This document shows, piece after piece, positions 44,139-54,793 of a DNA stretch of 64,000 nt (positions are counted from its first letter, which is position 1; each line of letters opens with the position of its first letter). The DNA is from Peronospora farinosa (lineage: Eukaryota; Oomycota; Peronosporomycetes; Peronosporales; Peronosporaceae): positions 124,001 to 188,000 of the forward strand of contig CANTFK010000848.1 of NCBI GenBank assembly GCA_947646735.1, written 5' to 3'. Under the pieces are notes generated by a model. The model was not told the DNA's origin. It searched no databases and saw only the letters and a program-made list of their open reading frames with translations. The position numbers and the translations under genes are program-made.

Positions 44139-45347
44139 ATGGCACTCTACGGTATCGATGGTGAGTACGCTGGCTGGGTGTATAAGCAGGGCTCTCTTGT
44201 AAAGAACTGGAAGAAACGCTTCATGGTATTGCGTGGACGACAGCTAACCTATTATGATACGGCAAAGGTGACTCCAATGGTCAAGGCCAAGGGAAGCTTC
44301 CAGGTCATCACAGTGGAGCTGAGTACTGATATTCAGAATGGGCTGCTAGTGCACGGCCGTGGCGGCCGCGTGCTCAAACTCTACACGGCGTCGGCTGAGG
44401 CCACTAGCACTTGGTACAATATGATCCTGGACGCTACCACAGTAGCTCCCCAACAGTTCTTAGCGGCGTCTTCCGACCGGTTTTCGACGCTGTCGTCCAG
44501 TAACACGCTCGCACCGGTGAACAGTATGGGCCTAGACGACGAAATGACGCTACTGAACCGACTGGAGTCTCTGCCTCTAAGTGAAGGCGGAAATGAGCAG
44601 GTAACACACTCGGGCTGGCTTAAGAAAGAAGGCGCATGTATCAAGAACTGGAAACGACGCTACTTTGTGCTGCGTGGAAATGCGCTGTCGTACTTTGATT
44701 CAGAAGACATGGGAGCAACGGCCAAGGGAAACGGCCACGTGCGAGCTGTCGAGGTGAACGGTACACTGGCAAAGGGCCTGGATATCACGTTCGACAATGA
44801 ACGAGTGCTGCGTGTCGTAGCGAGAACTAGTGCGGAGATGGAAGTCTGGCTGTGCAAGCTGAGCGACGCCATTGAGGCGGCTAACGCGGAGCAGAACAAT
44901 GTGCGGCAATCGATAGCAGCACGTAATTCCCTCCGGTCGTTGTCAAAATCTGATGGACCGTCACCGACAAGGACGAAGCAGCAGCAGCAGAGGATGCAGC
45001 ATTATGGCAACACAGGAATTCCTAAGCGGTATTCACTAGCAACTGTGCCGTCGAATCCGATGGGAATAGTGGCCGAAGTACCCGGAATGCCAACGCGACG
45101 CGCCATGTACGAGAAACGGTCGTCATCGTCATTGGATGACTCGTGCATCTCCACGGGCATGTCGTCACTCTTCTCGGCGTCCAGCTCATACAATCACTCG
45201 AGCTCTTTTCCCGATGAAACTATTCCACTGGCAAGACCGATCGTGCACATGAATGGCGCTTCCGACCCACAGTCCTCATCAGGCTCCACATTATTCGACA
45301 GCGACGACGAATATGACAGTGACGAGAGCGAAGGCGACTGGATTTAG
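44139..45347 (+). CDS. Two-PH-domain protein, no CaaX
   Basis: One exon encodes 402 residues. PH domains lie at about 7-104 (YAGWVYKQGSLVKNWKKRFMVL) and 155-245 (HSGWLKKEGACIKNWKRRYFVL). The C-terminal 150 residues are Ser-rich and low-complexity, ending in an acidic DSDDEYDSDESEGDWI. Unlike its two neighbours it lacks a CaaX box. The pattern of two N-terminal PH domains matches the 42165 gene, which suggests tandem duplication followed by loss or gain of the lipid anchor. Confidence 0.87.
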   Translation: MALYGIDGEYAGWVYKQGSLVKNWKKRFMVLRGRQLTYYDTAKVTPMVKAKGSFQVITVELSTDIQNGLLVHGRGGRVLKLYTASAEATSTWYNMILDATTVAPQQFLAASSDRFSTLSSSNTLAPVNSMGLDDEMTLLNRLESLPLSEGGNEQVTHSGWLKKEGACIKNWKRRYFVLRGNALSYFDSEDMGATAKGNGHVRAVEVNGTLAKGLDITFDNERVLRVVARTSAEMEVWLCKLSDAIEAANAEQNNVRQSIAARNSLRSLSKSDGPSPTRTKQQQQRMQHYGNTGIPKRYSLATVPSNPMGIVAEVPGMPTRRAMYEKRSSSSLDDSCISTGMSSLFSASSSYNHSSSFPDETIPLARPIVHMNGASDPQSSSGSTLFDSDDEYDSDESEGDWI

Positions 45348-46087
45348 GCAGGAACTTGCCTCAATATCGTGGTCATCGGTTCTTTTTTGCATGGCCGTAC
45401 AGACATGAGACATGATATTCTTAAGACTGGCCAGATATAAGCGCGAATTTGGCTCGGACCAAGCGCATTCTCTGACAAGTTTGTTTCGTCGCGAAAATGC
45501 TTGCCAATATACTGAGGCGTGTCATTAGCGCGTCTGTGGATACTTGTTTGTATCGGTACCCGTCCGAAAAAGTCAAAGCAGGCGCCTCAGAAGCTGTCAA
45601 ATTTGATATGGCACCCTCGTGGCTTGTTAAATAATATGAGACCTGATTACTTCATGTAACTCCTCTGGATAATTGCTCAAAAGATAATGAGACCAAATTG
45701 TATGAAAAATGAGCCGCTAGTACTTTCAGCCATGTGAGTTTCGGTTCAAAATTGACGACTGTCAGATCTTCAATCGCCAGGTTACCACTAAAAAAAGACC
45801 GCATCAAAGACGACCAGTATTTGCGATAGCACTCGTGGTTCAGCTAAATCGATGGAACAAGCTATACAGCATGAACGTGAAGCTGCCGTACTTCACCACT
45901 GACACGTATGACATTTCACTATATAAAACTAGATTGGCATCGACCAAATAATTGAAGTCAAGCAGATAAGTATTTTGTCGATTGCTAAGACCATCGTAGC
46001 CACATTGTCATACGCCTCGATAGGTATACATAATTCCCAGGAATTATAAGTAGAATCTCGCAATCGCATACACCACTCCATGAGACT
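45348..46087. other. Intergenic, no gene seen
   Basis: About 740 bp lie between two convergent genes. No open frame of interest and no clear repeat is seen. Confidence 0.4.
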
Positions 46088-46981
46088 TCAAACGCTGACA
46101 CTCGATGGCTCTTCCATTTCTCCATGCCCTCCATGCTGGCTTATTACACAGTTGATAGACCGTAATCTTGCCACAATTTCACGTTGCACGTCCCGTGTTT
46201 CAACATGAATTTGTAAAATTGTCTCCATTAGTTCCACCGGGTCTGCTGGTACGTGAAGTGATGTTAGATTATGTATTGTTGACGGTGGAGAAACCACGAC
46301 CATCTCCGCTGTTGTTGGCTGCTGCTGAGCATGTCGCTTTTCCACCCCCGCTAACAGTGGTCTAGGACGCCGTTGTTGCGGTTGAGAATCTGAAATTAAT
46401 CCTGCTTGCTCTCGTGCTCGATCAATAACTTGAATAAGCTCTTGAATTTTAGCATGTTCTTCTTGTAATTTTCTTTTAGCAGGCGTAAGTCCCGCCATCT
46501 TGGCCGTAATATGATCGTCTTTGTTCTGTTTAGGTGGACGTTGTGCCCTTGCATGAATCTCTCTACGTCGATTTCGTATAAGTTTAAGAAATTCTGCATG
46601 AGTAAGTTTAGGTTCATCGGCTGTCCCGCCTTCTTTTAAGAACTGAAGATAACTCTGTTGTAAAAGCTGCTGTGTCTCGTATTTATCAGGGAGACGGCCA
46701 AAATCTCGTGCGTATTGTGCATATCGTTGTAGACACAACAGCTGTAGCTGTTTACTAAAGTTCTTGCGCTTAAATCGTTGCGTCGTAATCGCACCATTCT
46801 TTCTCGGTCGTTGAGTGGCTAATTGCTCTTGTCGCTGGTTAGGCTCCAGACCCATCGAAGTTGCTGCTACGTGAGTCGCATAACCGATGTCTGCTTCACT
46901 AAGTTTGGTAAAGGCATCATCATCTAGCGTTCCCTTCCACAGCTCCACGTCCTCTTCGCGCGCGCCATCTACCACCTCCAT
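46088..46981 (-). CDS. Unknown basic protein
   Basis: A single exon encodes 297 residues, from the ATG at 46981. It has a charged N-terminus and a basic helical middle (RFKRKNFSKQLQLLCLQRYAQYARDFGRLPDKYE, then FLKLIRNRRREIHARAQRPPKQ). A Gln/Pro-rich segment follows, and a C-terminal helix (VELMETILQIHVETRDVQREIVARL). It could bind nucleic acid or be a structural protein, but I recognise no family. It is divergent from the HIBCH gene, with 147 bp between ATGs. Confidence 0.7.
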   Translation of the reverse strand: MEVVDGAREEDVELWKGTLDDDAFTKLSEADIGYATHVAATSMGLEPNQRQEQLATQRPRKNGAITTQRFKRKNFSKQLQLLCLQRYAQYARDFGRLPDKYETQQLLQQSYLQFLKEGGTADEPKLTHAEFLKLIRNRRREIHARAQRPPKQNKDDHITAKMAGLTPAKRKLQEEHAKIQELIQVIDRAREQAGLISDSQPQQRRPRPLLAGVEKRHAQQQPTTAEMVVVSPPSTIHNLTSLHVPADPVELMETILQIHVETRDVQREIVARLRSINCVISQHGGHGEMEEPSSVSV

Positions 46982-47128
46982 CTCGCGTCGCGATTAGAGT
47001 GCGGAATTTCAAGAATGATGGTCTTGAAGGGTTTCCTTTGTATGATTGGTGAGATAACTATCATTTTTAACCAATGAAAACATACGCACCACCCGTTTTC
47101 CAGTTCCCTCATAACACGAATCAACAAG

Positions 47129-48648
47129 ATGCAGCGGGTGATAGCGACGCGAGTGCGGATGCTGCAGCGCCACGTGCGCGAGTCGGCTCACATCTCTGCG
47201 GTCTCTAGCTTCTCTACGACGACATCGGATTTCTCTGATATTTTGTACGGACAGGACACGGGCGTGCGCACCGTACAGTTCAATCGCCCGGAGAAGCTCA
47301 ACGCGTTGACACTCCCCATGACGCAGCATTTGACACAGCGACTGCATAAGATCGAGGCCAACAATACGGTTAACGCTATCATATTTTCAGGCATTGGGGG
47401 AAAAGCGTTCTGTGCTGGGGGAGATATTCGTGCCCTGATAGACCACGGCAAAGACCCAGCCACGCGTCACGTATCACTGGACTTTTTTCGCCACGAATAC
47501 CGTCTCAATTATTTCCTGGCGACGACTGAGAAGCCAATTATCTCTTTCCTTAACGGAGTCACTATGGGAGGAGGTGTAGGGCTGTCTATGCACGGTAAGT
47601 TTGTTGTAGCTACTGAAAAGACGCTGTTTGCCATGCCCGAGACGGCAATTGGCTTTTTCCCGGACGTGGGGGCCTCATATTTGCTGCCACGACTTGGACG
47701 CCGCCTCAGCGAGAGTGAAAACTATGTCGCTGATGTACCCAAGTCACAGGCTCTAAAGGGTCAAGGTGTAAGTGATACAAATGATGTTCTTATAGTCAAA
47801 GAGAGCTAACGGATGTTTTGTTTCCTCATGCCCTCTTCAGTTAGGAACGTATCTTGCACTGACGGGCGAACGGCTGAAAAGCCACGAGGTTATTGGCCTC
47901 GGACTTGCTACACACTATCTACCGACGAGCGAGTACGAGAGGATGGTGCACTTTCTGACGGGTCTTGAGTTTGCCAACAACACGACACAAGAGGAGCGTG
48001 ATGAGATCATTCACGAGGCTCTGGAGGAACTCGAGACGGACGAGGCTTTCCAGGAGATTGACCCTGGTACATTGAAATGTATGATGATGCAGGTTGAAGA
48101 TGTTGTTGCTAACGTTGTTTCTTCTGTGTGTGGTATGGTTATGTAGAGTATCTTGAGACGATTGAATCCGTGTTCGGTGCTGTTAATGAGGACGACACAT
48201 TGGAAGGCATCTTCGAACGCCTAGAAGTGAGTTGAACCCAATGACTAGTAAACTGTTGGCTAGAATTTTAACGTGGTTTTTTGGTATACAATCATCTATT
48301 TAGAAACTGAACACGGAGTGGTCTAACGACACTCTGGCTACGCTAAAGAAGATGTCACCGCTGAGTCTGAAGGTCACGCTGGAGCAGATGCGACAAGGAG
48401 CCGTCAAGACGTACGCCGAGTGTTTCCAGATGGAATACCGCATAGCTACGCGCATGTTGGAGAACCCGGACTTTTACGAGGGTGTCCGTTCCGTTGTCGT
48501 GGATAAGGACCGCAACCCGAAGTGGGCAAAGCGCGACATTACTAAGGTGACGGCTAAGGAGGTGGAGGCATTTTTCAAGCCACTGGACAAGGATCAAGAG
48601 CTGATTTTGTACCCGTCCGCAACGGCAGTAACGGAGAAGAAGAAATAG
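47129..48648 (+). CDS. HIBCH: 3-hydroxyisobutyryl-CoA hydrolase, mitochondrial (4 exons)
   Basis: Exons are 47129-47767, 47841-48066, 48147-48226 and 48304-48648, giving 429 residues (human 386). It hydrolyses 3-hydroxyisobutyryl-CoA in valine breakdown. The N-terminus MQRVIATRVRMLQRHVRES is a typical mitochondrial presequence. The crotonase fold shows GGKAFCAGGDIRAL and NGVTMGGGVGLSMHGKF. EKTLFAMPETAIGFFPDVGASYLLPRL is the hydrolase-type oxyanion/active-site region with Glu and Asp. SPLSLKVTLEQM and MEYRIATRML are the HIBCH C-terminal signature. Exon 2 ends at the GTACAT donor (48067), not the GTATGA 11 bp further on, which would create a stop codon. Confidence 0.91.
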
Positions 48649-48970
48649 GACCTATCGCTCAAAAACGTCGTAAACAACCTTCGGAAAGCGCGAGGAACTT
48701 CAACAGTAAACGAATATGTTACATGTTGCAGCTCTCTTAATGACTAAAACGTTCGCATGTATAAGTGTGCTCCTGTGCTAAAGGAAGGATGGTTGTGGTA
48801 CAGTCCATATGGTCGCGTATCTTGTTTGCAGCTCTAAATCGTAATACAAAATTGATCTATTTCTGGAGAATTTACAAAATCTTATTTCATATCGGAAATA
48901 TGACTTTTATGATTTCCACCAATCGCATCACTCCACCTGGATTGACTTCACTCTGAGCTCGACACTTGCA

Positions 48971-51085
48971 ATGTTACGTCGCTTGTTAACTCCATTAAGT
49001 CGTACCTCCACCTCGTCTGTGGATCGTTCCATCCGCTCCGTTGCGGTCTTGAGCTCGCTTTCATCCGTCTCTAGTGATCAAAATTTAAGTTCCTCATGGC
49101 TCTTGGCTCTCACTACAGGTGCATTATGCGTCACCGGTATCTCTCTCTTCAAAGACCATCACTCTGCCAATTCTTGCGGTATTGTGGGCGTCGTGGGCAA
49201 GACGCAGAATGCTTCAGACTTTTTATTAGAAGGACTAACTATTCTACAGAATCGAGGCTATGACTCAGCTGGAATGTCGACGCAGCCAAACGTTAAAGAA
49301 GGCGAGAAGGCTCCCATTACTACGACCAAATTTGCATCCGTTGGCACAGCTGATTCGATCCATTTACTGAGAGAGACGAAGACTAAACATGAAGGAAATA
49401 CTTCTGGTATTGCACATACCCGTTGGGCTACACACGGTGCCAAGACGGACTGTAATTCACATCCGCATACAGACATGCACGGTCGTGTGTCATTGGTGCA
49501 TAATGGCACATTTACGAATTATTACGAGGTTAAACAAGAGCTCTTGGATGAAGGTGTGGTTTTCTCTTCTCAGACAGACACAGAGGTAGCAGCACAGCTC
49601 ATTGGTCATTTGATGGGCCAGGGAGCTGATCTGCTTACAGCAGTGCGACTCGCTCTAAAGAAGCTGGAAGGAACGTGGGGACTCTGTGTTATGGCACGAG
49701 ATGATCCGGGCAAGATTGTCATTGCACGTAATGGATCACCCCTGTGCATTGGATATGGATCTAGTGAGATGTTTGTGGCCTCTGAGACCACAGCTTTCAG
49801 TCGCTACGCCAAGCGATTTATCTCGCTCGAGGATGGTGAGGTGGCAGTAATCAAAAGTGACTTGGCAGAGCTCAATCCAAATGACGACGGTAAAGAAGAA
49901 GGCTTTTTGCAACGATTCCCGACGAGCAGGCTAGCTGTGGCACCGGATGTGAAGGTGCGACTATTGCCAACACCGTACCCACACTGGACGCTGCGTGAGA
50001 TCATGGAACAACCGAAAGCTGTGGCGGCGTCACTGGGTTACGGTGGTCGCGTATCTGATGACCACGTGTACCTTGGTGGGCTGGAGGCAGAGAAGGAGCG
50101 TATGCTGCATATTAAGCACCTCCTTATTGCTGCGTGTGGTACCTCGCTGTATGCGAGCAAGTATGGCGCCAAGCTGATGCGATCACTTAACGCGTTTGAA
50201 AGTGTGGCTGTAGAAGATGCATCAGAATGCACGAGTGATCGATTCTCAAAGAAGGATGGTGGCCTGCTTGTTGTGTCTCAGTCAGGCGAGACGAAGGATG
50301 TCCACCGCGCCTTGAAAACCGCAAAGGAGCTGCAGCTTGAGGTGCCTACGTTTTCCGTTGTGAACACTGTGGGATCGCTCATTGCGCGCACAACGAAATG
50401 TGGTGTGTACCTGAACGCTGGACGTGAGAACGCCGTGGCCAGTACCAAAGCCTTTGTTACCCAAGTTACGGTCATGGGACTCATTGCCTCGTGGTTTGCA
50501 CAATATCGTCCCGATGGTAACCGTTCCAAGATGACTGCGTTAATCCAGAGCATGCATCGCCTTCCAATAGCAATTGGCATGGCATTGCGATCGCGCGACC
50601 AATGCGCAAAGGTTGCTGACAGCTTGTTGTCCGCGGAGCACCTCTTTGTGCTCGGTAGAGGCTACGGTGAGCCGATTGCATATGAAGGTGCACTTAAAAT
50701 CAAGGAGATCACGTACTTGCATGCTGAGGGCTACCCTGGTGGTGCACTCAAGCACGGTCCCTTTGCACTGATTGAGGGTGAGAAAGAGGGCAAGTTTGGA
50801 GCCACGCCAATCATCCTAATTGTGCTGGATGACGAGCACGCCACCTTTATGAAGACGGCTGCTGAATCTGTGCGTGCTCGTGGTGCTCATACTATTATCA
50901 TCACCGACAATCCAGCAATGTGCGAGAACATTGCCGACGAGGTCATTCCGATTCCAACGAACGGACCCATGACCGCGTTGCTCGCGACAATTCCTCTACA
51001 ACTTATCGCTTACGAGCTTGCTGTGCGCAAGGGCATTAACCCGGACGTACCGCGTAATCTAGCCAAGGCGGTCACAGTGGATTAA
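48971..51085 (+). CDS. Glutamine-fructose-6-phosphate aminotransferase (GFAT) with N-terminal presequence
   Basis: One exon encodes 704 residues. It converts fructose-6-phosphate and glutamine to glucosamine-6-phosphate, the first step to UDP-GlcNAc. The glutaminase domain shows CGIVGVVG, ILQNRGYDSAG, HTRWATHGAKTDCNSHPH and HNGTFTNYYE. The two SIS isomerase domains show AACGTSLYASKYG, SQSGETKDV, VLGRGYGEPIAYEGALKIKEITYLHAEGYPGGALKHGP and the end PRNLAKAVTVD. The catalytic Cys must be N-terminal in active GFAT, but here it is Cys 69. It is preceded by a Ser/Arg-rich segment and a hydrophobic stretch (WLLALTTGALCVTGISLF). A presequence that is cut off before Cys 69 would fit. The ATG at 48971 is in frame. 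Confidence 0.93.
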   Translation: MLRRLLTPLSRTSTSSVDRSIRSVAVLSSLSSVSSDQNLSSSWLLALTTGALCVTGISLFKDHHSANSCGIVGVVGKTQNASDFLLEGLTILQNRGYDSAGMSTQPNVKEGEKAPITTTKFASVGTADSIHLLRETKTKHEGNTSGIAHTRWATHGAKTDCNSHPHTDMHGRVSLVHNGTFTNYYEVKQELLDEGVVFSSQTDTEVAAQLIGHLMGQGADLLTAVRLALKKLEGTWGLCVMARDDPGKIVIARNGSPLCIGYGSSEMFVASETTAFSRYAKRFISLEDGEVAVIKSDLAELNPNDDGKEEGFLQRFPTSRLAVAPDVKVRLLPTPYPHWTLREIMEQPKAVAASLGYGGRVSDDHVYLGGLEAEKERMLHIKHLLIAACGTSLYASKYGAKLMRSLNAFESVAVEDASECTSDRFSKKDGGLLVVSQSGETKDVHRALKTAKELQLEVPTFSVVNTVGSLIARTTKCGVYLNAGRENAVASTKAFVTQVTVMGLIASWFAQYRPDGNRSKMTALIQSMHRLPIAIGMALRSRDQCAKVADSLLSAEHLFVLGRGYGEPIAYEGALKIKEITYLHAEGYPGGALKHGPFALIEGEKEGKFGATPIILIVLDDEHATFMKTAAESVRARGAHTIIITDNPAMCENIADEVIPIPTNGPMTALLATIPLQLIAYELAVRKGINPDVPRNLAKAVTVD

Positions 51086-51361
51086 ACGAGTAGCTTGTCC
51101 TGCCCACCAGAATGTCGTTGGACGACTGTACTAATAGCTCAAACAGCAGTCATAGATCTTCGCACTCTACTTCATATTCGTATCTTCATACCGCTGACGA
51201 GTAGCAAATGACACTTGTTAAGATGATTCATACGCAGTAGTAACGTGTCCAATTGACGTCCTGCAACTTCACGTTGTCGACTCAGATCCACAAATTATTC
51301 AACCCACACTTGAACTTGTGCAGCTCATTTTCGATTTGATCTACCCCGTCTTCATTGCATC
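51086..51361. promoter_or_regulatory. Upstream region of PCCB
   Basis: The 276 bp between the GFAT stop and the first PCCB exon should include the PCCB promoter. No motif is firm. Confidence 0.3.
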
Positions 51362-53237
51362 ATGTTAACAGCGAGATATCTCCGTCCCCTTTGTCAACCT
51401 CTCGTACGTTCATAACCATCTACTTCTCTCTATCACTCTTTTCTCTTGCATCCCTGACATGATATCGATGTCTATAGCACTTTTCTACACGATGGAGGAG
51501 TGCGCTAGTGAACGAAACGGCCTCTCCGATCCTCACACCAGCTGCACGTAAATTGATGTTCAAAGATGAGCTGGAACAGGCCCGCAAACGAGCACTCGAG
51601 GGAGGAGGTGTCGAACGTGTCGCCAAGCAGCATGAAAAGGGGAAACTCACGGCTCGTGAACGCATTGAGTTGCTGCTGGATAAAGGAACGTTCCGTGAAT
51701 ACGACATGCTCAAGTCGCACCGCTGCTCGGACTTTAATATGGCGAAACAACATTATCCGGGAGATGGTGTCGTTACGGGTCGAGGGCTTATCAACGGTCG
51801 ACTTACATTTGTCTTTAGTCAGGACTTTACCGTCTTTGGTGGCAGTTTATCCGAGACGTACGCTGAGAAGATCGTCAAGATTATGAACAAAGCCATGGAG
51901 CTTGGGGCACCAGTCATTGGACTCAATGACTCGGGTGGTGCTCGTATTCAGGAAGGTGTGGCATCTTTAGCTGGATACGCTGACATCTTTCAGCTGAATG
52001 TACTGGCATCGGGTGTCATCCCGCAACTTACGCTGGTCATGGGACCGTGTGCTGGTGGAGCCGTGTACTCGCCTGCTATGACCGACTACATCTTCATGTG
52101 CCGTGACTCGTCGTATATGTTTGTGACGGGACCTGAGGTCGTGAAAACGGTGACAAACGAAGAGGCTACACAGGAAGAGCTCGGTGGAGCTACAACACAC
52201 ACGAAGACTTCCGGTGTTGCTCACTGCGCGTTTGACAACGACGTGGAGGCTATTCGTGAGATGCGCCGCTTCTTTGATTTCTTGCCATTAAACAACAAGG
52301 AGAAGCCGCCCGTGCGCAAGTCAGACGACACGCGCAACCGACCTACGCCTACGCTTGAGAATATCGTGCCCCCTGATCCGAACGTGCCGTACAACATGAA
52401 AGACATCATCCATCAGGTTGTGGACTCCTTCGACTTTTTCGAGATCATGCCTGACTATGCCAAAAACATTATCGTTGGTTTTGGTCGCATGGAGGGCCGT
52501 GTCGTGGGCATTGTGGCGAACCAGCCCATGGAGCTCGCTGGTTGTCTAGATATTAACTCATCCGTCAAGGGGGCACGTTTCGTGCGCTTCTGTGATGCCT
52601 TCAACATTCCCATTGTAACGTTGGTAGATGTGCCGGGTTTCCTGCCGGGTCTAGACCAAGAATACGGTGGTATCATTCGTCATGGCGCCAAACTGTTGTA
52701 CGCGTACGCCGAGGCGACTGTACCGAAGATTACAATCATTACACGCAAGGCATACGGCGGTGCTTACGACGTCATGAGTTCAAAGCACCTACGAGGCGAC
52801 ATCAACTATGCGCAAGTATTTTGTTTTTGTTTAGATTAGCATATGAGTGTAGCTGACTTGTCTCTGTCTTGGTAACAATGCTAGGTGGCCGTCAGCTGAG
52901 ATTGCCGTGATGGGAGCAAAGGGTGCGGTAGAGATCATCTTCCGTGGCCAGAACGTAGAAGAGAACACTGCTGACTATGAGACGAAGTTTGCCAACCCCA
53001 TGGTATGTTTAATCATGTTTGTCTTGTGGATGAATGAATAATTGTCTCACTAACGAGCTTCTTGACGTGTTCTGTCAACTCGATGTTTTGTGTCCACAGG
53101 TCGCTGCCCAGCGTGGATTTGTGGACGACATTATCGAACCTATTGATACTCGCCGTCATATTTGCGAAGACCTAGATATGCTGGAGACTAAGAATGTCAA
53201 GAACCCATGGAAAAAACACGGCAATATTCCGCTATAA
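51362..53237 (+). CDS. PCCB: Propionyl-CoA carboxylase beta chain, mitochondrial (4 exons, one GC-AG intron)
   Basis: Exons are 51362-51403, 51478-52811, 52885-53002 and 53100-53237, giving 543 residues (human 539). It carries the carboxyltransferase half-reaction, making methylmalonyl-CoA from propionyl-CoA with biotin on the alpha chain. The 42-nt first exon gives [14 protein letters not shown], joined to [11 protein letters not shown]: a mitochondrial presequence missing from the apparent start at 51508, which is a GTG. Carboxyltransferase blocks are [76 protein letters not shown] and [15 protein letters not shown]. The intron at 52812 begins GCAAGT and ends TAG; splicing it keeps the frame (NYA joined to W). 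Confidence 0.92.
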
Positions 53238-53404
53238 AGCGGCTATGACGTAACGTAGCCATTCCGTTTACTTTTCAAATCTTATAACCTTGAAATACCA
53301 CACTCACTCAGACTTCTAACTACCTTTTACAATTTATACAATCCGTATCCTATTCGATCATTTCCGAATTCATCAGTTCAAGCACAAGACCATCACTCTT
53401 TCCC

Positions 53405-54793
53405 ATGACCAAATTGACTCTTTCTTCACGTACACGAGAGACTGTAGACTCATTTCTACAGTTTATTAACAAGAGTCCATCACCTTTTCACGCCGTATAT
53501 GAGACTATACAAACACTTACAGCTGCTGGCTTCAAGCAGCTACACGAGGAAGACTCGTGGAAGGACAGTATACAACCCAATGGCAAGTACTACGTGACAC
53601 GCAACCAATCAGCGATCGTAGCGTTTGCTGTCGGTGGTAAATACGAGCGTGGCAATGGTTTCCACGTTATTGGTGCTCACACAGACAGTCCATGTCTTAA
53701 GGTCAAACCCGTGTCCAATATTGAGTCCAAGGGTTGGCTTCAAGTTGGTGTCGAGACGTACGGCGGAGGTCTATTCCATACGTGGTTTGACCGTGACTTG
53801 GGACTTGCAGGGCGTGTCATTATTCGTGAGAGCGACGTGAGCTTTCAGTCGAAATTGCTGCTTGTAAACCGCCCTATTCTTCGCATTCCTACGCTCGCAA
53901 TTCACTTGGATAGTCAAGTTAGTGCAGGCTTTACGTTTAATAAGGAGACGCATCTACGTCCCGTCATTGCCTCAGCTGCTCGTGCTGAGTTGGAGAAGAC
54001 AATGGACGGGAAAGATCAGCCCAAGTCTAAGCATACGTCGGTGCTGTTGCAGCTTATTGCAAAGGAGTTGGACGTTGAAATTGATCAGATTTGCGACTTT
54101 GAGTTGTGTCTCTTTGACACGCAGGGAGCGAACGTTGGTGGTGTGTTGGAAGAGTTCATCTTTTCACCCAGATTAGACAATTTGTGCTGCTCATGGCTGG
54201 CCACACAGGCATTGATCAAGTCCTTGGACAATTTGGCGGACGACGAGAACGTTCGTGTGGCTGCACTGTTTGATAACGAAGAGGTGGGGTCGCAGTCTCT
54301 CATGGGAGCCGGGTCTAATTTCATACAGTCAGTGGCGGAGTGTGTGGCACAGGGGGAGCTATGCGGCCCCGCGGTCAGGAAATCGTTCATGGTGTCGGCT
54401 GATATGGCCCATGGCGTCCACCCCAATTACGCTGAAAAGCACGAGCAGAATCATCAACCAGCTATACATGCGGGACCTGTGATCAAGTACAATGCCAACG
54501 AGCGTTACGCCACAAGCGGTACATCGGCTTTCTTGATGAAGGAGCTTGCACGTCGTCACAATGTGGACGTTCAGGAATTTGTCGTGCGTCAAGATGCTCG
54601 CTGCGGTTCCACGATTGGTCCGATTCTGTCGACCAACACGGGCATCCGCACGATCGATGTGGGTCTAGCTCAACTGAGCATGCACAGCATCCGTGAGATG
54701 TGCGGCACGGAGGATCTGGTCAAGTCGCTGGACTGGTTTACGGCTTTCTATTCGGAGTTTTCGTCCCTCGACAAGTGCCTCAAGACCGATTAA
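53405..54793 (+). CDS. DNPEP: Aspartyl aminopeptidase, M18 family
   Basis: One exon encodes 462 residues, the usual length of this family. It removes N-terminal Asp or Glu from peptides and needs two zinc ions. Metal and active-site residues are seen at His 92 and Asp 94 (GAHTDSP), Asp 258 (SPRLDNL), Glu 292-293 (FDNEEVGS), Asp 333 (SADMAHGVHPNY) and His 427 (SMHSIREMCGT). GGGLFHTWFDRDLGLAGRV is the usual M18 block. No presequence is seen, so a cytosolic enzyme is expected. It follows PCCB by 167 bp on the same strand. Confidence 0.95.
   Translation: MTKLTLSSRTRETVDSFLQFINKSPSPFHAVYETIQTLTAAGFKQLHEEDSWKDSIQPNGKYYVTRNQSAIVAFAVGGKYERGNGFHVIGAHTDSPCLKVKPVSNIESKGWLQVGVETYGGGLFHTWFDRDLGLAGRVIIRESDVSFQSKLLLVNRPILRIPTLAIHLDSQVSAGFTFNKETHLRPVIASAARAELEKTMDGKDQPKSKHTSVLLQLIAKELDVEIDQICDFELCLFDTQGANVGGVLEEFIFSPRLDNLCCSWLATQALIKSLDNLADDENVRVAALFDNEEVGSQSLMGAGSNFIQSVAECVAQGELCGPAVRKSFMVSADMAHGVHPNYAEKHEQNHQPAIHAGPVIKYNANERYATSGTSAFLMKELARRHNVDVQEFVVRQDARCGSTIGPILSTNTGIRTIDVGLAQLSMHSIREMCGTEDLVKSLDWFTAFYSEFSSLDKCLKTD

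Noticed and set aside
48067..48146. HIBCH donor at GTATGA (48078)
   Set aside because: Using it would create TAG at the junction; the GTACAT donor at 48067 keeps the frame.
51508..52839. PCCB as a single-exon 443-residue gene
   Set aside because: The start is GTG without a presequence, and the end runs into an intron; exons at 51362, 52885 and 53100 complete the protein.
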